Shown: positions 28,208 through 36,788, counted from the first letter of the stretch. The stretch: 64,000 nt of DNA from Streptomyces albus subsp. chlorinus (GCF_013302895.1 NZ_VJOK01000001.1:3092012-3156011), one strand, 5' to 3'. Program-made: numbers and translations. The notes: a model not told the origin generated them from the letters alone.

Positions 28208-29878
28208 GTGAAGTACTGGCTGTTAGCCGCCGAGAACAAGACGTCCGCGTACGAGATGACCCGCGGATCTTCCCAGTCGGCCGGGGGCTGGGATTCGTCG
28301 CTTTCAACCGTCACCAGCCTCGATGTTGAGGAGGGCGACGCAGTCCTACTGTGGCGGAGGGGCCGAGGCGGCGGTGTAGTGGCGCTGGGAGAAATCACCA
28401 GCACTATCCCTGTGGAGTCCGACACGCTTGGTTGGCCGCTCGCGCGGCTCATAGAGAGGGACGACGAGAGATCGGCTCCCCCTCACGTGAGAGTGCATCT
28501 GTACTTCGGCAAGCTCTCGTTCGCCGCCCCTGTCTCGGCCTCGATACTCCGGACTTCGGGCCTTGATCACGTAGTGAAGCGGGCGCGGTCAGCGACTAAG
28601 GGGCGCCAGTTGGTAGCACTCAATCTGGCCGCCAAGCGATGGAGAGATTTGATTCAACTCATGGAGGAGATACACGAACCGGATGACATGCCCACAGGTT
28701 GGAGCATCCCACCCGGGGCCGTCGTCAAACGGAGCGAACTGCACGATGTTTACGGAGGCAGTCCACGACTCACTGTCGGTTCCAGTGCAAGGACTCCCAA
28801 CGCATTACTCTTCCTCGATCGCTCCGCCACAGGCGAACTTGCCCCTCGGTGGGATGGCCCTGTGCTGCTTGCTCCCGGACAGTCGCAGTGGACAGATACC
28901 ATCTCGGACGACAACCTGGCCGCGCTCGCGCACAGGCGGCGCGGTGTCCCGCTGAGGGTCTTCGTCGCGCACCGCAGCGAGAGTCTCTATCTCGGTGAAT
29001 TCGCGATTGAACCCGAATCACCGGTGGAGCACTGGGTGGATACCGGCAAACGGAATATCCGGCCCTCCTACGCTCGTCGGCCACACGTAGTGGACACTCG
29101 AGCACCGCTATTCCGGCTTCGCCAGCTGAACGGCGTGTCGATGCCAACGGACGAGGTAGACCCGTTCCAGAATGCCTCTCGCATGAGCCTTCGGCTGCAA
29201 CCTGTCGGTAACCAGCCAGCCGCGACCGCCATCCGCAAGCTGCTTACCGTTCTGGAAAGCGAGCCAGCAACCGCCACGTCCCTCGTTGAGCTCGACGAGG
29301 CTCAGCTGCTCGCGACTTTGGTTCAACGCGCAAGATGGCAGGCTGATCTGAATGAGCTACGCGCCGCAGTCGCGGACCCCGAAAGCAGCGAAGGCGACCT
29401 GCAGAGACTCGTCGAGCGGATGACCTGGATCTTCGGGGGCGAGTTCCTGCCAGGCACGGTCCGCCGCAACATCACCCTGCGAGACCAGCTGGACCTGGCT
29501 CTGCTCCGGCCAGACGGCACCCTGCACGGCGTCGAACTCAAGAAGGCCAACATCACGCGACTGGTCACCGGCCAGCGGAACCATCTGATTGTTGGCACAG
29601 AGATCAACAAAGCGGTCGGGCAGGCAATGAACTACCTACGCGAGCTGGACGAGAAGCGCCCACAGATCCTAGTGGACTTGGGTATCGATTGCCGACGCGC
29701 GTCGATGACGGTAGTGATCGGGCACAGCGGATTCGTGACTACAGGTGCATCGCCCCAAGAGATCGACGAAACCATTCGTACCTTCAACTCGTACCTGACG
29801 CGCTTGAGCGTCACTACATACGGCCGCCTAATCGAGAACGCGCAGCGGACAATCAATCTAACGGCCTCAGACGGATAG
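28208..29878 (+). CDS. EVE-like domain fused to Shedu-like (DUF4263) nuclease
   Basis: This 556-residue protein has three parts. Residues 1 to about 135 start KYWLLAAENKTSAYEM and include EEGDAVLLWRRG with GVVALGEITS, like EVE/PUA domains that bind modified bases. A middle domain (about 165-330) has YGGSPRLTVGSSARTPNALL and no family I can name. The C-terminal part (about 400-550) resembles Shedu SduA: LVERMTWIFGGEFLPGTVRR, then Asp426/Asp429 in RDQLDLALL and VELKK (Glu443, Lys445), a PD-(D/E)xK centre. This suggests a restriction-like defence enzyme that recognises modified phage DNA, an inference from the parts. The start is GTG at 28208 with GGGAGGGAAGAC upstream. GC content is below that of the backbone. 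Confidence 0.8.
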   Translation: MKYWLLAAENKTSAYEMTRGSSQSAGGWDSSLSTVTSLDVEEGDAVLLWRRGRGGGVVALGEITSTIPVESDTLGWPLARLIERDDERSAPPHVRVHLYFGKLSFAAPVSASILRTSGLDHVVKRARSATKGRQLVALNLAAKRWRDLIQLMEEIHEPDDMPTGWSIPPGAVVKRSELHDVYGGSPRLTVGSSARTPNALLFLDRSATGELAPRWDGPVLLAPGQSQWTDTISDDNLAALAHRRRGVPLRVFVAHRSESLYLGEFAIEPESPVEHWVDTGKRNIRPSYARRPHVVDTRAPLFRLRQLNGVSMPTDEVDPFQNASRMSLRLQPVGNQPAATAIRKLLTVLESEPATATSLVELDEAQLLATLVQRARWQADLNELRAAVADPESSEGDLQRLVERMTWIFGGEFLPGTVRRNITLRDQLDLALLRPDGTLHGVELKKANITRLVTGQRNHLIVGTEINKAVGQAMNYLRELDEKRPQILVDLGIDCRRASMTVVIGHSGFVTTGASPQEIDETIRTFNSYLTRLSVTTYGRLIENAQRTINLTASDG

Positions 29879-30236
29879 AGGGCTGCCCCTGTGTCGTAAG
29901 AGCCTGAACTCTGGACCGGCCTCACGTGCGTGCGCGATGCGTGACCGGAGATCCGGCACAGCGTCGCGAGCTGGATGGGGTACGAAGCCGCAGGGTGCTA
30001 ATCAGGCAGAACAGCGCCCTGCGGCAGGGTGTAGCACTGCCTGGCAAGGATTCGGCCTCACTCCGACTGCCCTCAATGTCGGACGCGGAACGGGCCCTCT
30101 CCACCTGTTCCAAGCACTCGGAGACGGCTCTCATGGCCCCCTCCAGGATACGGGCGGGCGCAGAGGGTCGGGCAGACTTACCCGGCGAAGCCGCGAGTCA
30201 CGTGCACCAAGTGACCACTCTGTGAAAGGAAAGGCA
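29879..30236. other. Spacer between two convergent defence genes
   Basis: Several short overlapping frames exist (for example 29937-30245 on plus), but none has a ribosome site and family-like sequence. A decayed gene is possible. I see nothing firm. Confidence 0.35.
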
Positions 30237-30262
30237 CTCGTATGACGTATGCGTCATACGAG
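30237..30262 (-). terminator. Terminator hairpin at the end of the PD-(D/E)xK gene
   Basis: CTCGTATGACG (30237-30247) and CGTCATACGAG (30252-30262) form a perfect 11-bp stem with a TATG loop. On the minus strand it is followed by a T-rich CCTTTCCTTTC. It overlaps the stop codon of the gene at 30254-30256. Confidence 0.75.
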
Positions 30263-31807
30263 GTTAGGAAATCTCGGGCGCCATCCGAACTGCCTGAGTC
30301 CGACTCTGTCAACGACGACGGCATAGTGTCCCATCCTCAAGGTGAACGCCTCCTCGGAATAGTGCAGGCCCCGCTTCGGCAGATCCGGACGCTTGAGCAT
30401 CTCCACAACGCTGCGAAGCGACGGCGGGTCTCCGGACTCGATTAGATAGCGCAACGAGGTCGGGTAGATGCCCTGCACGGAAATCGGCCGCAGACAGAGC
30501 TGCTGGGGTGTGCCCACGCCCCAGGTCATCTCAATCTCACTTAGCTGGGGCCATCCGCCCGGCAGCTCAGCCACGGCAGTCCCTGACTCCAGTTCGCCAC
30601 GCACCCTCCCCAACTGGTCTGCGGCAGAGGTGACCCAGCTCTCCACTTTACCTACTTCCCGCCGCGTGACACCGTCGATGGGCCACTTGATTTCGAGGCA
30701 GATTCCAAGCTTATTCTTGGTGTCGACAGCTATGACGTCCAGGTCTCCCGCGCGTTTTCCATCAGCACGCAGCACCTTCACACCGCTCCGTGCTGATACC
30801 CCCGGAATCGCGGCAAACCAGTCCTCCCACTCTTTTGCCCGTTTCCCCAGGGTGTGACCCACCCGACCGAACCGACTCGCATCTTGAGCCGCCGTTCTCA
30901 GCGCAATGACATCAACCGCCCTCGAAGTGATGAGAGGAGGACAAAGGATGATCCTTTCTCCACTCTCGACGAGGGGCGCGGTCCGGGCCGAACGGCCCAC
31001 CCGATAGGTCAACCGCTCCAGCAGGTCGTCGATATGCGCGGTCGGAACTTCGGGGCACAGCTGGCCCAAGGCATCGACCATCACTTGCCGATCCAGATGA
31101 GCAAGCGTGCTCTCCAGTCTCGCGGCAGAGCGAGCCGCAAGTTCACAGAGGTCGGCAAGCCCCATGATGCCGGCCAGGAGAACCGTGGCTTCCCTTATAG
31201 TGAGTCCGTTGCCGAGGGCGAAGGGATCGGGCAAATATCCTTCCGGCGCAGACTTCCTCCAGGCATCAATAGACACCATTGCCCGGTCTGCGGACGCCTT
31301 CAAAACCTCGAACGGCGGCCCCTCGCGCGACTCGACGGGGCGAGCCCCGGCCCACCTCCGTTCCACCTCGGAGAACGGTGGTAGTCCTCTGGGACGCGCT
31401 CGTGATTCCAGATACATGTCGGCTGCCTCAAGGGCCACATCCCAGGCGTGGCGAACTCGAAGATCCCTGCCTCTGCGCCTAACCGAGTAACCTCCCATGC
31501 GGATACTGTGTTCTATCTGCTCCCACCGTGAGAACTCGATGGCGGAGGTGAGCACTTCGAAAGCCGCCTCCTCATCACAGTCACCATCACCAAGCGGAAA
31601 CTGGTGATGCCACTCAATCACGAACTCGAAGAGGGTTTCCCAGGGAACATCAGTCTGTATCCCGGAATCTATCTCCCTGGCCCTGAACTCGGCCGCCTTC
31701 CGCAGTAGCGCGTAGATGCGTCCCGCTCCTGCACTCCATGCACGGTGTAGCCGCAGTGCGGACCTCTTTCTGGAAATCTCCTCCAGAAGCTCTTCCACCG
31801 GTTTCAT
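30254..31807 (-). CDS. Large protein with PD-(D/E)xK nuclease-like motif
   Basis: This 517-residue soluble protein is mostly helical in its first 300 residues, including ITSAIEFSRWEQIEHSIRMG-like and WRKSAPEGYLPDPFALGNGL segments (second quoted exactly). A C-terminal domain (about 340-450) has KVLRADGKRAGDLDVIAVDT followed by KNKLGICLEIKWPIDG: an Asp then Glu-x-Lys on adjacent strands, as in PD-(D/E)xK nucleases. No other motif is recognised. The ATG at 31807 has GAGGGGGAGAG upstream; ATGs at 31825 and 31846 have none. It is convergent with the EVE-Shedu gene inside the same element and has similar lower GC, so it may be a second defence gene. The pairing is inferred from position. Confidence 0.65.
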   Translation of the reverse strand: MKPVEELLEEISRKRSALRLHRAWSAGAGRIYALLRKAAEFRAREIDSGIQTDVPWETLFEFVIEWHHQFPLGDGDCDEEAAFEVLTSAIEFSRWEQIEHSIRMGGYSVRRRGRDLRVRHAWDVALEAADMYLESRARPRGLPPFSEVERRWAGARPVESREGPPFEVLKASADRAMVSIDAWRKSAPEGYLPDPFALGNGLTIREATVLLAGIMGLADLCELAARSAARLESTLAHLDRQVMVDALGQLCPEVPTAHIDDLLERLTYRVGRSARTAPLVESGERIILCPPLITSRAVDVIALRTAAQDASRFGRVGHTLGKRAKEWEDWFAAIPGVSARSGVKVLRADGKRAGDLDVIAVDTKNKLGICLEIKWPIDGVTRREVGKVESWVTSAADQLGRVRGELESGTAVAELPGGWPQLSEIEMTWGVGTPQQLCLRPISVQGIYPTSLRYLIESGDPPSLRSVVEMLKRPDLPKRGLHYSEEAFTLRMGHYAVVVDRVGLRQFGWRPRFPNLV

Positions 31808-32090
31808 CTCTCTCCCCCTCGCCATCCGAGACTCTCGGAATGGCATCGGTCAGATACCTGGACGCCCCGAGCGCAGACCACGGTCTTGGGTCCGCATGTG
31901 ATCCTCGTACACCAAGCAGTACGACACCAGCAGATTGCCAGCTCCACATGCGCTAGGTCCCCCGCCCCAGGTGACCCTCCACCGGCCATCGGCGCTGGAC
32001 GGACATTCGGAATCTACTCAGCAAGAGACCGCCAGTTGGCTCTTTACGTAGTTGAAGCTGGTGGAGGCGTGGGGGAGAAAGCGCCCCACC

Positions 32091-32275
32091 GTGGCCCAGC
32101 CACTGTCCGCCGACCAGTTCCTCGCCGTCCTGAAAAGGTCCGGCGTCCGCGTCGTCGGGCACTGCAACCGGCGTACCCGCCAAGGCGCCTGGGCCCGGTC
32201 CACTGCATGATGATCCACCATACCGGCCCGTACTCCACCGAAGGCGGCATGGCGGAGCTCTGCCGTACCGGCTAC
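32091..32275 (+). pseudogene. N-terminal remnant of an N-acetylmuramoyl-L-alanine amidase
   Basis: A GTG at 32091 with GGGGGAGAAAGC upstream starts MAQPLSADQFLAVLKRSGVR, then VVGHCNRRTRQGAWA in the first frame. After a one-base slip near 32192 a second frame reads PVHCMMIHHTGPYSTEGGMA and ELCRTGYT. IHHT carries the first zinc His of peptidoglycan amidases, which in actinobacterial members continue for another 150 or more residues. Here the sequence is lost where the att arm begins at about 32276. The gene is frameshifted and truncated, so it is dead. It may derive from an endolysin or a spore/cell-wall amidase. Confidence 0.65.
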
Positions 32276-32279
32276 ACCT

Positions 32280-32414
32280 CGTTTCGCCGAAACGGATTCA
32301 GCACACATGGGGACGGGAAACCCCATGAACACGTGAGAACTACGGAGGGGTGTTTCCCCAGGCCAGACACCCCACAGCCAACGTTTCGGCAGGTCACAGC
32401 CCCACCCCAGGAAA
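32280..32414 (+). repeat. attP right arm, copy 2 (element 2)
   Basis: Counterpart of 27150-27289, with the same order of short blocks (CGGATTC, CACACATG, GGACGGGAAA, GAACACGTGA, CAACGTTTC, GCAGGTCAC, GGAAATC). The two arms differ enough that they are related rather than a recent duplication. Confidence 0.75.
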
Positions 32415-32460
32415 TCTCCTAAAGCGGGTGTCGCAGGTTCGAATCCTGCCGGGGGCACAG
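32415..32460 (+). repeat. attR: att core copy 3, right end of the island
   Basis: Identical over 46 bp to 9618-9663 in the tRNA-Arg gene. The sequence beyond (GGACATACC) differs from the CAGCAAAA continuation of the element left ends and is the original chromosomal flank. Confidence 0.93.
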
Positions 32461-32477
32461 GGACATACCTGGCATGG

Positions 32478-32508
32478 GGCCCTTCCGTCCGTCGGACGGG
32501 AGGGCCTT
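32478..32508 (+). terminator. Original tRNA-Arg terminator, displaced by the island
   Basis: A 13-bp stem with one G-U pair (32478-32490 with 32494-32506), followed by TT, lies 18 bases after attR. Before integration it would have stood directly downstream of the tRNA. Confidence 0.65.
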
Positions 32509-32540
32509 CGCAGGCGCAGCACTATCGACCAGGGCGCCCC

Positions 32541-32798
32541 ATGCCTCTCAAGGGACTCGCCCACGCTTTCTCGGCCCGCCTCCTGCGCGGCGTCTGCGGC
32601 ATCGTCGGTGCCCTCACTGTCTTCGACGACCTCGCCACCTTCCTCGGGCAGACGCTGCCCCTGCCGCTTCCCACTTCCGGGTCGGTGCGGTCCGCGGGCA
32701 AGGGAGGCTGCAGGGTGGCGGAAGATGGAGCCCAAGCGTGGCGAGGGGTGGAAGGGCGACAAGACGTGACCGCACCGCACTGTGCCGTCCGCGGGTGA
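32541..32798 (+). CDS. Small hypothetical protein, 85 aa
   Basis: The ATG at 32541 opens a frame starting MPLKGLAHAFSARLLRGVCG, continuing IVGALTVFDDLATFLGQTLP. The N-terminal half could be an amphipathic or membrane-associated helix pair. The second half is Gly/Arg-rich and less convincing. No ribosome site is evident upstream. Kept as a weak call; it lies in the original tRNA downstream region. Confidence 0.35.
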   Translation: MPLKGLAHAFSARLLRGVCGIVGALTVFDDLATFLGQTLPLPLPTSGSVRSAGKGGCRVAEDGAQAWRGVEGRQDVTAPHCAVRG

Positions 32799-32893
32799 CC
32801 GCGACGGGGACGGCTGTTGGTGCGGACCTCGGTGGTTGGCGAACGCACGGCCCGCGCTGTCTGAGCGCCAGAAATGAATGAGCCCCCGGGCGG

Positions 32894-34228
32894 TCACTCC
32901 GTACGGGGGCGTGGTTTGGGGGCGGGCCGGGGGGTCGTGGTGGAGGTGTTCGCGGCGGCGGACAGGACGTTCTGGGCCTGGGTGTCGACGAGCCGGGTGA
33001 AGATCTGCTGCGCGTAGCCGAAGATGATCGCCCAGGAAATGATCTGGGCCGAGGAGTCCAATGCGGTCAGGCCGGGTACGAAGCCGCCGCGCATGAGGAG
33101 GAGACCGAGGACGGCGGTCAGTGCGCCCAAGGGGAGTTTCAACAGGGCGAGGGAGAACGGGACGTTGTAGGGTTCCGCGGTTCCACCGATGCGTCGGATC
33201 GTCGCCGCGGCGGCGATTCCCGCGGCCACCAGCCCGACGAATTCGATCACCACATAGTCGGCGGGCGCGGTTGTTGCCGCGAGGCTCGCATCGATGTTCT
33301 TCGCCTTCGCCTCCGGTTCGGAACCCGTAGGGCAGACGACGTGGTATTCGGCGGCGCCCGAGGCCCGGTCGGGGGAGAAGCACAGCGGGACGGTGTCGTC
33401 GAAGAACCATCCGAAAACCGCCACAAGAACCGCCGCCGTCGCCAGGCCGCCCGCGACCCAGCGCACGATGGTGACGAAACTGCGGACCCGGAGCGTCTTT
33501 TGGATGCGGACCTGCCGGGCCACGCTCACGGCGTCCAGGATGGATTCCCGTTCGGCGTCCGTGATGTCCGCGGGGGACCTGGCGATGCGCTCGACGGCCA
33601 CCCGCCGGGGGTCCTCGACGTGCAGCGCCTCTCTCACCGATGCCAGCACCCCCGGCATCATCGCGGTGATCTCTTCCGGTCCGGAAAGGCGCAGCAGGAG
33701 ATTGTGCGCGGTGTCCACGTGGATCTGGCCCACCGCGATGTGCGCGGCGGACTTCCTTCGGCCGTGCTCATGGGACAGCACGTCGCGGGCGCTTCTCAGC
33801 TCTCCTTTCGCCTTCTCCAGCAGGTCTTTCCGCTCTTTTCCGTGGGTGCGCACCCGGTCTTCGAGAAGGGCCTGGAGTTCGTTCGTCCGCGCGATGAGGA
33901 CCTGGCGGAGTTCCCATGAACCGTGTTCCGCCGCCGAACAGGACGCGGTCTTCGGCGCGGCGCCGTTCTCCGTGGTGGTGCCTGTGTTCCGTGCCGCGCC
34001 CGCGGAGTGCGCAGACTCCGCGGGCGTCGCCGACCGGCCGTGCTTCACGAACTCCGCCGATTTCGCGGATTCCGCGGAACCCGCGGGTTTCGCGGATCCC
34101 ACCGGTTTCGCGGATCCCGCCGGTTCAGGTCCCGCCGGTTCGGATTCCGCCGGTTCAGAACCCGCGGGCTTCGCGGAGTCGGCACTTTCCTCGCGTTCTT
34201 CCGGCCCTTTTGCGCTGTCCTCACTCAT
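32894..34228 (-). CDS. Membrane protein with repetitive acidic N-terminus
   Basis: This 444-residue protein starts with about 100 disordered residues built on degenerate PAGSEP/PAGSAKP units. A soluble helical domain (about 105-230) follows, with EELQ-type and KERKDLLEKAKGELRSARDV coiled-coil segments. The C-terminal half has about four membrane helices: WVAGGLATAAVLVAVFGWFF, then YVVIEFVGLVAAGIAAAATI, then LLKLPLGALTAVLGLLLMRG, and IISWAIIFGYAQQIFTRLVD. Two Cys (in VPLCFSP and HVVCPTG) lie in the loop between the first two helices and could form an extracytoplasmic disulphide. I do not recognise a family; the core resembles actinobacterial membrane proteins of unknown function. The ATG is at 34228. 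Confidence 0.8.
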   Translation of the reverse strand: MSEDSAKGPEEREESADSAKPAGSEPAESEPAGPEPAGSAKPVGSAKPAGSAESAKSAEFVKHGRSATPAESAHSAGAARNTGTTTENGAAPKTASCSAAEHGSWELRQVLIARTNELQALLEDRVRTHGKERKDLLEKAKGELRSARDVLSHEHGRRKSAAHIAVGQIHVDTAHNLLLRLSGPEEITAMMPGVLASVREALHVEDPRRVAVERIARSPADITDAERESILDAVSVARQVRIQKTLRVRSFVTIVRWVAGGLATAAVLVAVFGWFFDDTVPLCFSPDRASGAAEYHVVCPTGSEPEAKAKNIDASLAATTAPADYVVIEFVGLVAAGIAAAATIRRIGGTAEPYNVPFSLALLKLPLGALTAVLGLLLMRGGFVPGLTALDSSAQIISWAIIFGYAQQIFTRLVDTQAQNVLSAAANTSTTTPRPAPKPRPRTE

Positions 34229-34316
34229 GCAGCCGAGTTTTGCGGCCGTTCCGGCGACTCCACGGTCGTGGCCACCGGCTTCAAGCGAAAGAGGTACTGC
34301 TTTTGGGCCTGGAGGG

Positions 34317-35144
34317 CTAGGTGTTTGTGGAGGCCAGCTCCTCGGGGGACAGCGGAAGGATGTCGGGCAGGTGGTGATGCCCCTCGGCGGTGAGGATGAG
34401 CGTACGGGGGCGGGGTCCGGGGGTGAGCCAGGAGCGGGTCAGCAAGGCGGTCAGGAGGGCCGCGCCCAGGCGCCCCGCCAGATGATGGCGCTGTTCCGTC
34501 CAGTCCAGGCAGAAGCGCAGCAGGGGGCGCCGGGTCGGGCTGGAGGGGCGGGTGGTTCCCGCGAGGTCGACACCGAGGGCCGTGAAGACCTCTTCGGCCC
34601 GGGGGCCCAGTGCGTAGGGGTGGTCGCGGAGCTGGGCGGAGAGGGGGTCGCGGGGGCGGCGGCGGGTGTCGGGGATGCCGTCGGTGGGAAGGAGGGCTTC
34701 GGCGGTGACCAGGGCGGCGGTCATCTGGACGCCGAGGTCGCCCGCGAGGTGGTCGTAGCAGCTGCGTGCCCGGCGCAGGGCGGCCGCACGGGTGTGGGCG
34801 CGCAGGGAGCGGACCGGCCGGGGAGGCGAGAGGGCGGTGAGCGCCTCCAGTGCCGTGGCGACCTGGGGTCCGGAGAGCCGGTAGTAGCGGTGCCTGCCCG
34901 ACTTCTCCATGGTGACCAGGCCGCCGTCCCGCAGCTTGGCCAGGTGCGCACTGGCAGCCGGCGCCGAGACACCTGCCTCGTCGGCCAGCACCGAGGCGGG
35001 CAGGGCCCTGCCGTCGACCAGGGCCATCAGGACCCGGGCGCGGGCGGGGTCCGCGAAGAGGGACGCCGCTGTCGCCGGGTCCGCCTCGCCGCCGCGCTGC
35101 TGTTGTGGAGCGGACGGGGTGGGATGGGTGCCGGTTGTCGTCAT
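34317..35144 (-). CDS. ArsR-family winged-helix regulator
   Basis: This 275-residue regulator has an ArsR-type winged helix at about residues 24-95: LFADPARARVLMALVDGRAL, then LADEAGVSAPAASAHLAKLR and the wing LVTMEKSGRHRYYRLSGPQV. It has a longer C-terminal domain than metal-sensing ArsR proteins, with LLRFCLDWTEQRHHLAGRLG, a region seen in Streptomyces ArsR-like regulators of efflux genes. The ATG at 35144 is the first with HTH homology in frame; there is an open upstream stretch but it is the antisense of the MFS gene. It is divergent from the MFS gene with 66 bases between, so it should control that promoter. Confidence 0.88.
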   Translation of the reverse strand: MTTTGTHPTPSAPQQQRGGEADPATAASLFADPARARVLMALVDGRALPASVLADEAGVSAPAASAHLAKLRDGGLVTMEKSGRHRYYRLSGPQVATALEALTALSPPRPVRSLRAHTRAAALRRARSCYDHLAGDLGVQMTAALVTAEALLPTDGIPDTRRRPRDPLSAQLRDHPYALGPRAEEVFTALGVDLAGTTRPSSPTRRPLLRFCLDWTEQRHHLAGRLGAALLTALLTRSWLTPGPRPRTLILTAEGHHHLPDILPLSPEELASTNT

Positions 35145-35210
35145 GGCTCCAGTCTGGGTCGGGGACACTTCGGGCCGCGTGGAAACGTTCGCGGGTGAGG
35201 GTGGGGAGCC

Positions 35211-36788
35211 ATGACCTCGGCTCGTTTTCCCAACCGTTCGGGTGGCCACTCCGCCCCTCCTTCCTCTTCGTCTGCCCCAGCCCCTGTCCGGACCCGGACG
35301 AGGGACCGGTGGGTGCTGGGGGTGATGTGCACGGGCATGTTCCTGGTGCTGCTCGATGTCACCGTCGTCAATGTCGCGCTCCCGTCGATCGGGCGTTCCC
35401 TCGGTGCGGCGTCGTCCGGGACGACGCCGGGACCCGGAACGGGTGCGGGCACAGGGACGGTGCAGTGGGTGGTCGACGCCTACGCGGTGGCCATCGCGGG
35501 CCTCCTGCTGGGTGCGGGCGCGATCGGCGACCGGGTGGGACACCGACGGGTCGTCCTGGCCGGGCTCGCGCTGTTCGGTCTCGCCTCCGCCGGGTGCGCC
35601 CTCGCGCCCGGCTCCGAGGTCCTGGTGGCCGCACGGGCCGTCCAGGGCACGGGGGCCGCGCTGCTGCTGCCCGGCAGCCTCGCGGTGATCACGGACACCT
35701 TCACCGACCCGGCGGCCCGCGCCCGCGCGCTGGGTGTCTGGGCGGGCGTCTCGTCGCTGGCGCTGCCCGCCGGACCGCTGCTCGGCGGCGCGCTGGTCGG
35801 GACCGTGGGCTGGCGGATGGTGTTCTGGGTCAACCTGCCCGTCGTGGCCGCTGCACTGGTCGCTGTGGCACGGCTGGTGCCCGGCCGCGGAGGGCGGGCC
35901 GGGAACCGGACCGACTGGCTGGGGACGGCCGGCACCGCCCTGCTGCCGGCCGCGGTCGTCTTCGCCGTGATCGACGCCGGGCACCACGGGCCGCGCGCCG
36001 TGGGCGCGTGCGCGCTCGCGGTCGCCGTAGTGGCCGGGGCCGGTCTCTCGCGGGCCCAGCGGTGTGCGCCCGCCCCCGTACTGCCGCTCCCTCTGCTGCG
36101 CCGTCCCGCCTTCGCGGGGCCGAACATCGCCGCCCTGGTGATGAACGCCGTCGCCAACGGAACGCTCTTCGTGACGACGCTGTACCTGCAGTCCGTGCAG
36201 CACCGCTCCCCGCTCGCCGCCGGCGTGGCACTGTTGCCGCTGTTCATCCCGCTCGCCCTCCTCGCACCTGTCGCGGGACGGCTCACCGCCCGCTACGGGC
36301 CGCGCGTTCCCATGGTCGCCGGTGCCTGCGCCGCCGCCTGCGGGTGTGCTGCCCTGCTCTTCGTACGGGCCGACAGCGGCATCGCCGTCCTGACACCCGG
36401 ACTGGCCGGACTCGGTACCGGGGCCGGGCTGTTCACGGCCGCTGTGGTCACCGCCGCCGTCGCCGCCGTGCCCGACGACCGCTCGGGGCTGGCCGGCGGC
36501 GTCAACAACGCCGCCCGGCAGACGGGTACGGCCCTCGGCATCGCCGTCTTCGGCGCTGTCGCCGGGTCGCCGGACGACCCGGCGGCCTTCACCGCTGCGC
36601 TGCGTCATCTCGGGCTGCTGGGAGCCGTGCTGTGGGCCGCCGTCCTCGCGCTCACCGCCGTGACGGTGCCACGGGGCCGTGAGGCGGCACGGGAAACGTT
36701 CCCCGGGGAGACGTCCCCCGGGCAGGACAGCGCCGCCTCTCGGCACGTGCCGGAACAGGAATTTCGGCGCGTGCCGAGACGGGAATGA
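35211..36788 (+). CDS. MFS drug exporter, DHA2 family
   Basis: This 525-residue protein has about 14 membrane helices. TM1 contains GMFLVLLDVTVVNVALPSIG, the DHA2 signature. Motif A reads GAGAIGDRVGHRRVVLAG around residues 103-120. VQWVVDAYAVAIAGLLLGAG is TM2. A Gly/Thr-rich insertion (SSGTTPGPGTGAGTGT) lies in the first extracellular loop and is longer than usual. The gene starts at ATG 35211 after GGGGAGCC and is divergent from the ArsR regulator. It is unrelated in close detail to the other exporter at 4511-6058. The substrate is unknown. Confidence 0.92.
   Translation: MTSARFPNRSGGHSAPPSSSSAPAPVRTRTRDRWVLGVMCTGMFLVLLDVTVVNVALPSIGRSLGAASSGTTPGPGTGAGTGTVQWVVDAYAVAIAGLLLGAGAIGDRVGHRRVVLAGLALFGLASAGCALAPGSEVLVAARAVQGTGAALLLPGSLAVITDTFTDPAARARALGVWAGVSSLALPAGPLLGGALVGTVGWRMVFWVNLPVVAAALVAVARLVPGRGGRAGNRTDWLGTAGTALLPAAVVFAVIDAGHHGPRAVGACALAVAVVAGAGLSRAQRCAPAPVLPLPLLRRPAFAGPNIAALVMNAVANGTLFVTTLYLQSVQHRSPLAAGVALLPLFIPLALLAPVAGRLTARYGPRVPMVAGACAAACGCAALLFVRADSGIAVLTPGLAGLGTGAGLFTAAVVTAAVAAVPDDRSGLAGGVNNAARQTGTALGIAVFGAVAGSPDDPAAFTAALRHLGLLGAVLWAAVLALTAVTVPRGREAARETFPGETSPGQDSAASRHVPEQEFRRVPRRE

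Larger units (their letters stand above)
27290..32460. mobile_element. Att-flanked cis-mobilizable element or remnant, about 5.2 kb
   Basis: The element is bounded by att core copies at 27290-27337 and 32415-32460 and shares the right arm and the left-end CAGCAAAA with element 1. It has no integrase, excisionase or mobilisation genes. It contains an EVE-Shedu nuclease, a PD-(D/E)xK-type protein and decayed gene pieces at both ends. This fits a CIME: a defence cargo that lost its own recombination genes and depends on the integrase of its neighbour. Confidence 0.8.

Noticed and set aside
29922-30245. Three overlapping short frames between the two nuclease-like genes
   Set aside because: None has a ribosome site or recognisable sequence, and they exclude each other.
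9618-32460. A prophage
   Set aside because: No capsid, terminase, portal or tail genes are seen; the amidase piece alone is a remnant.
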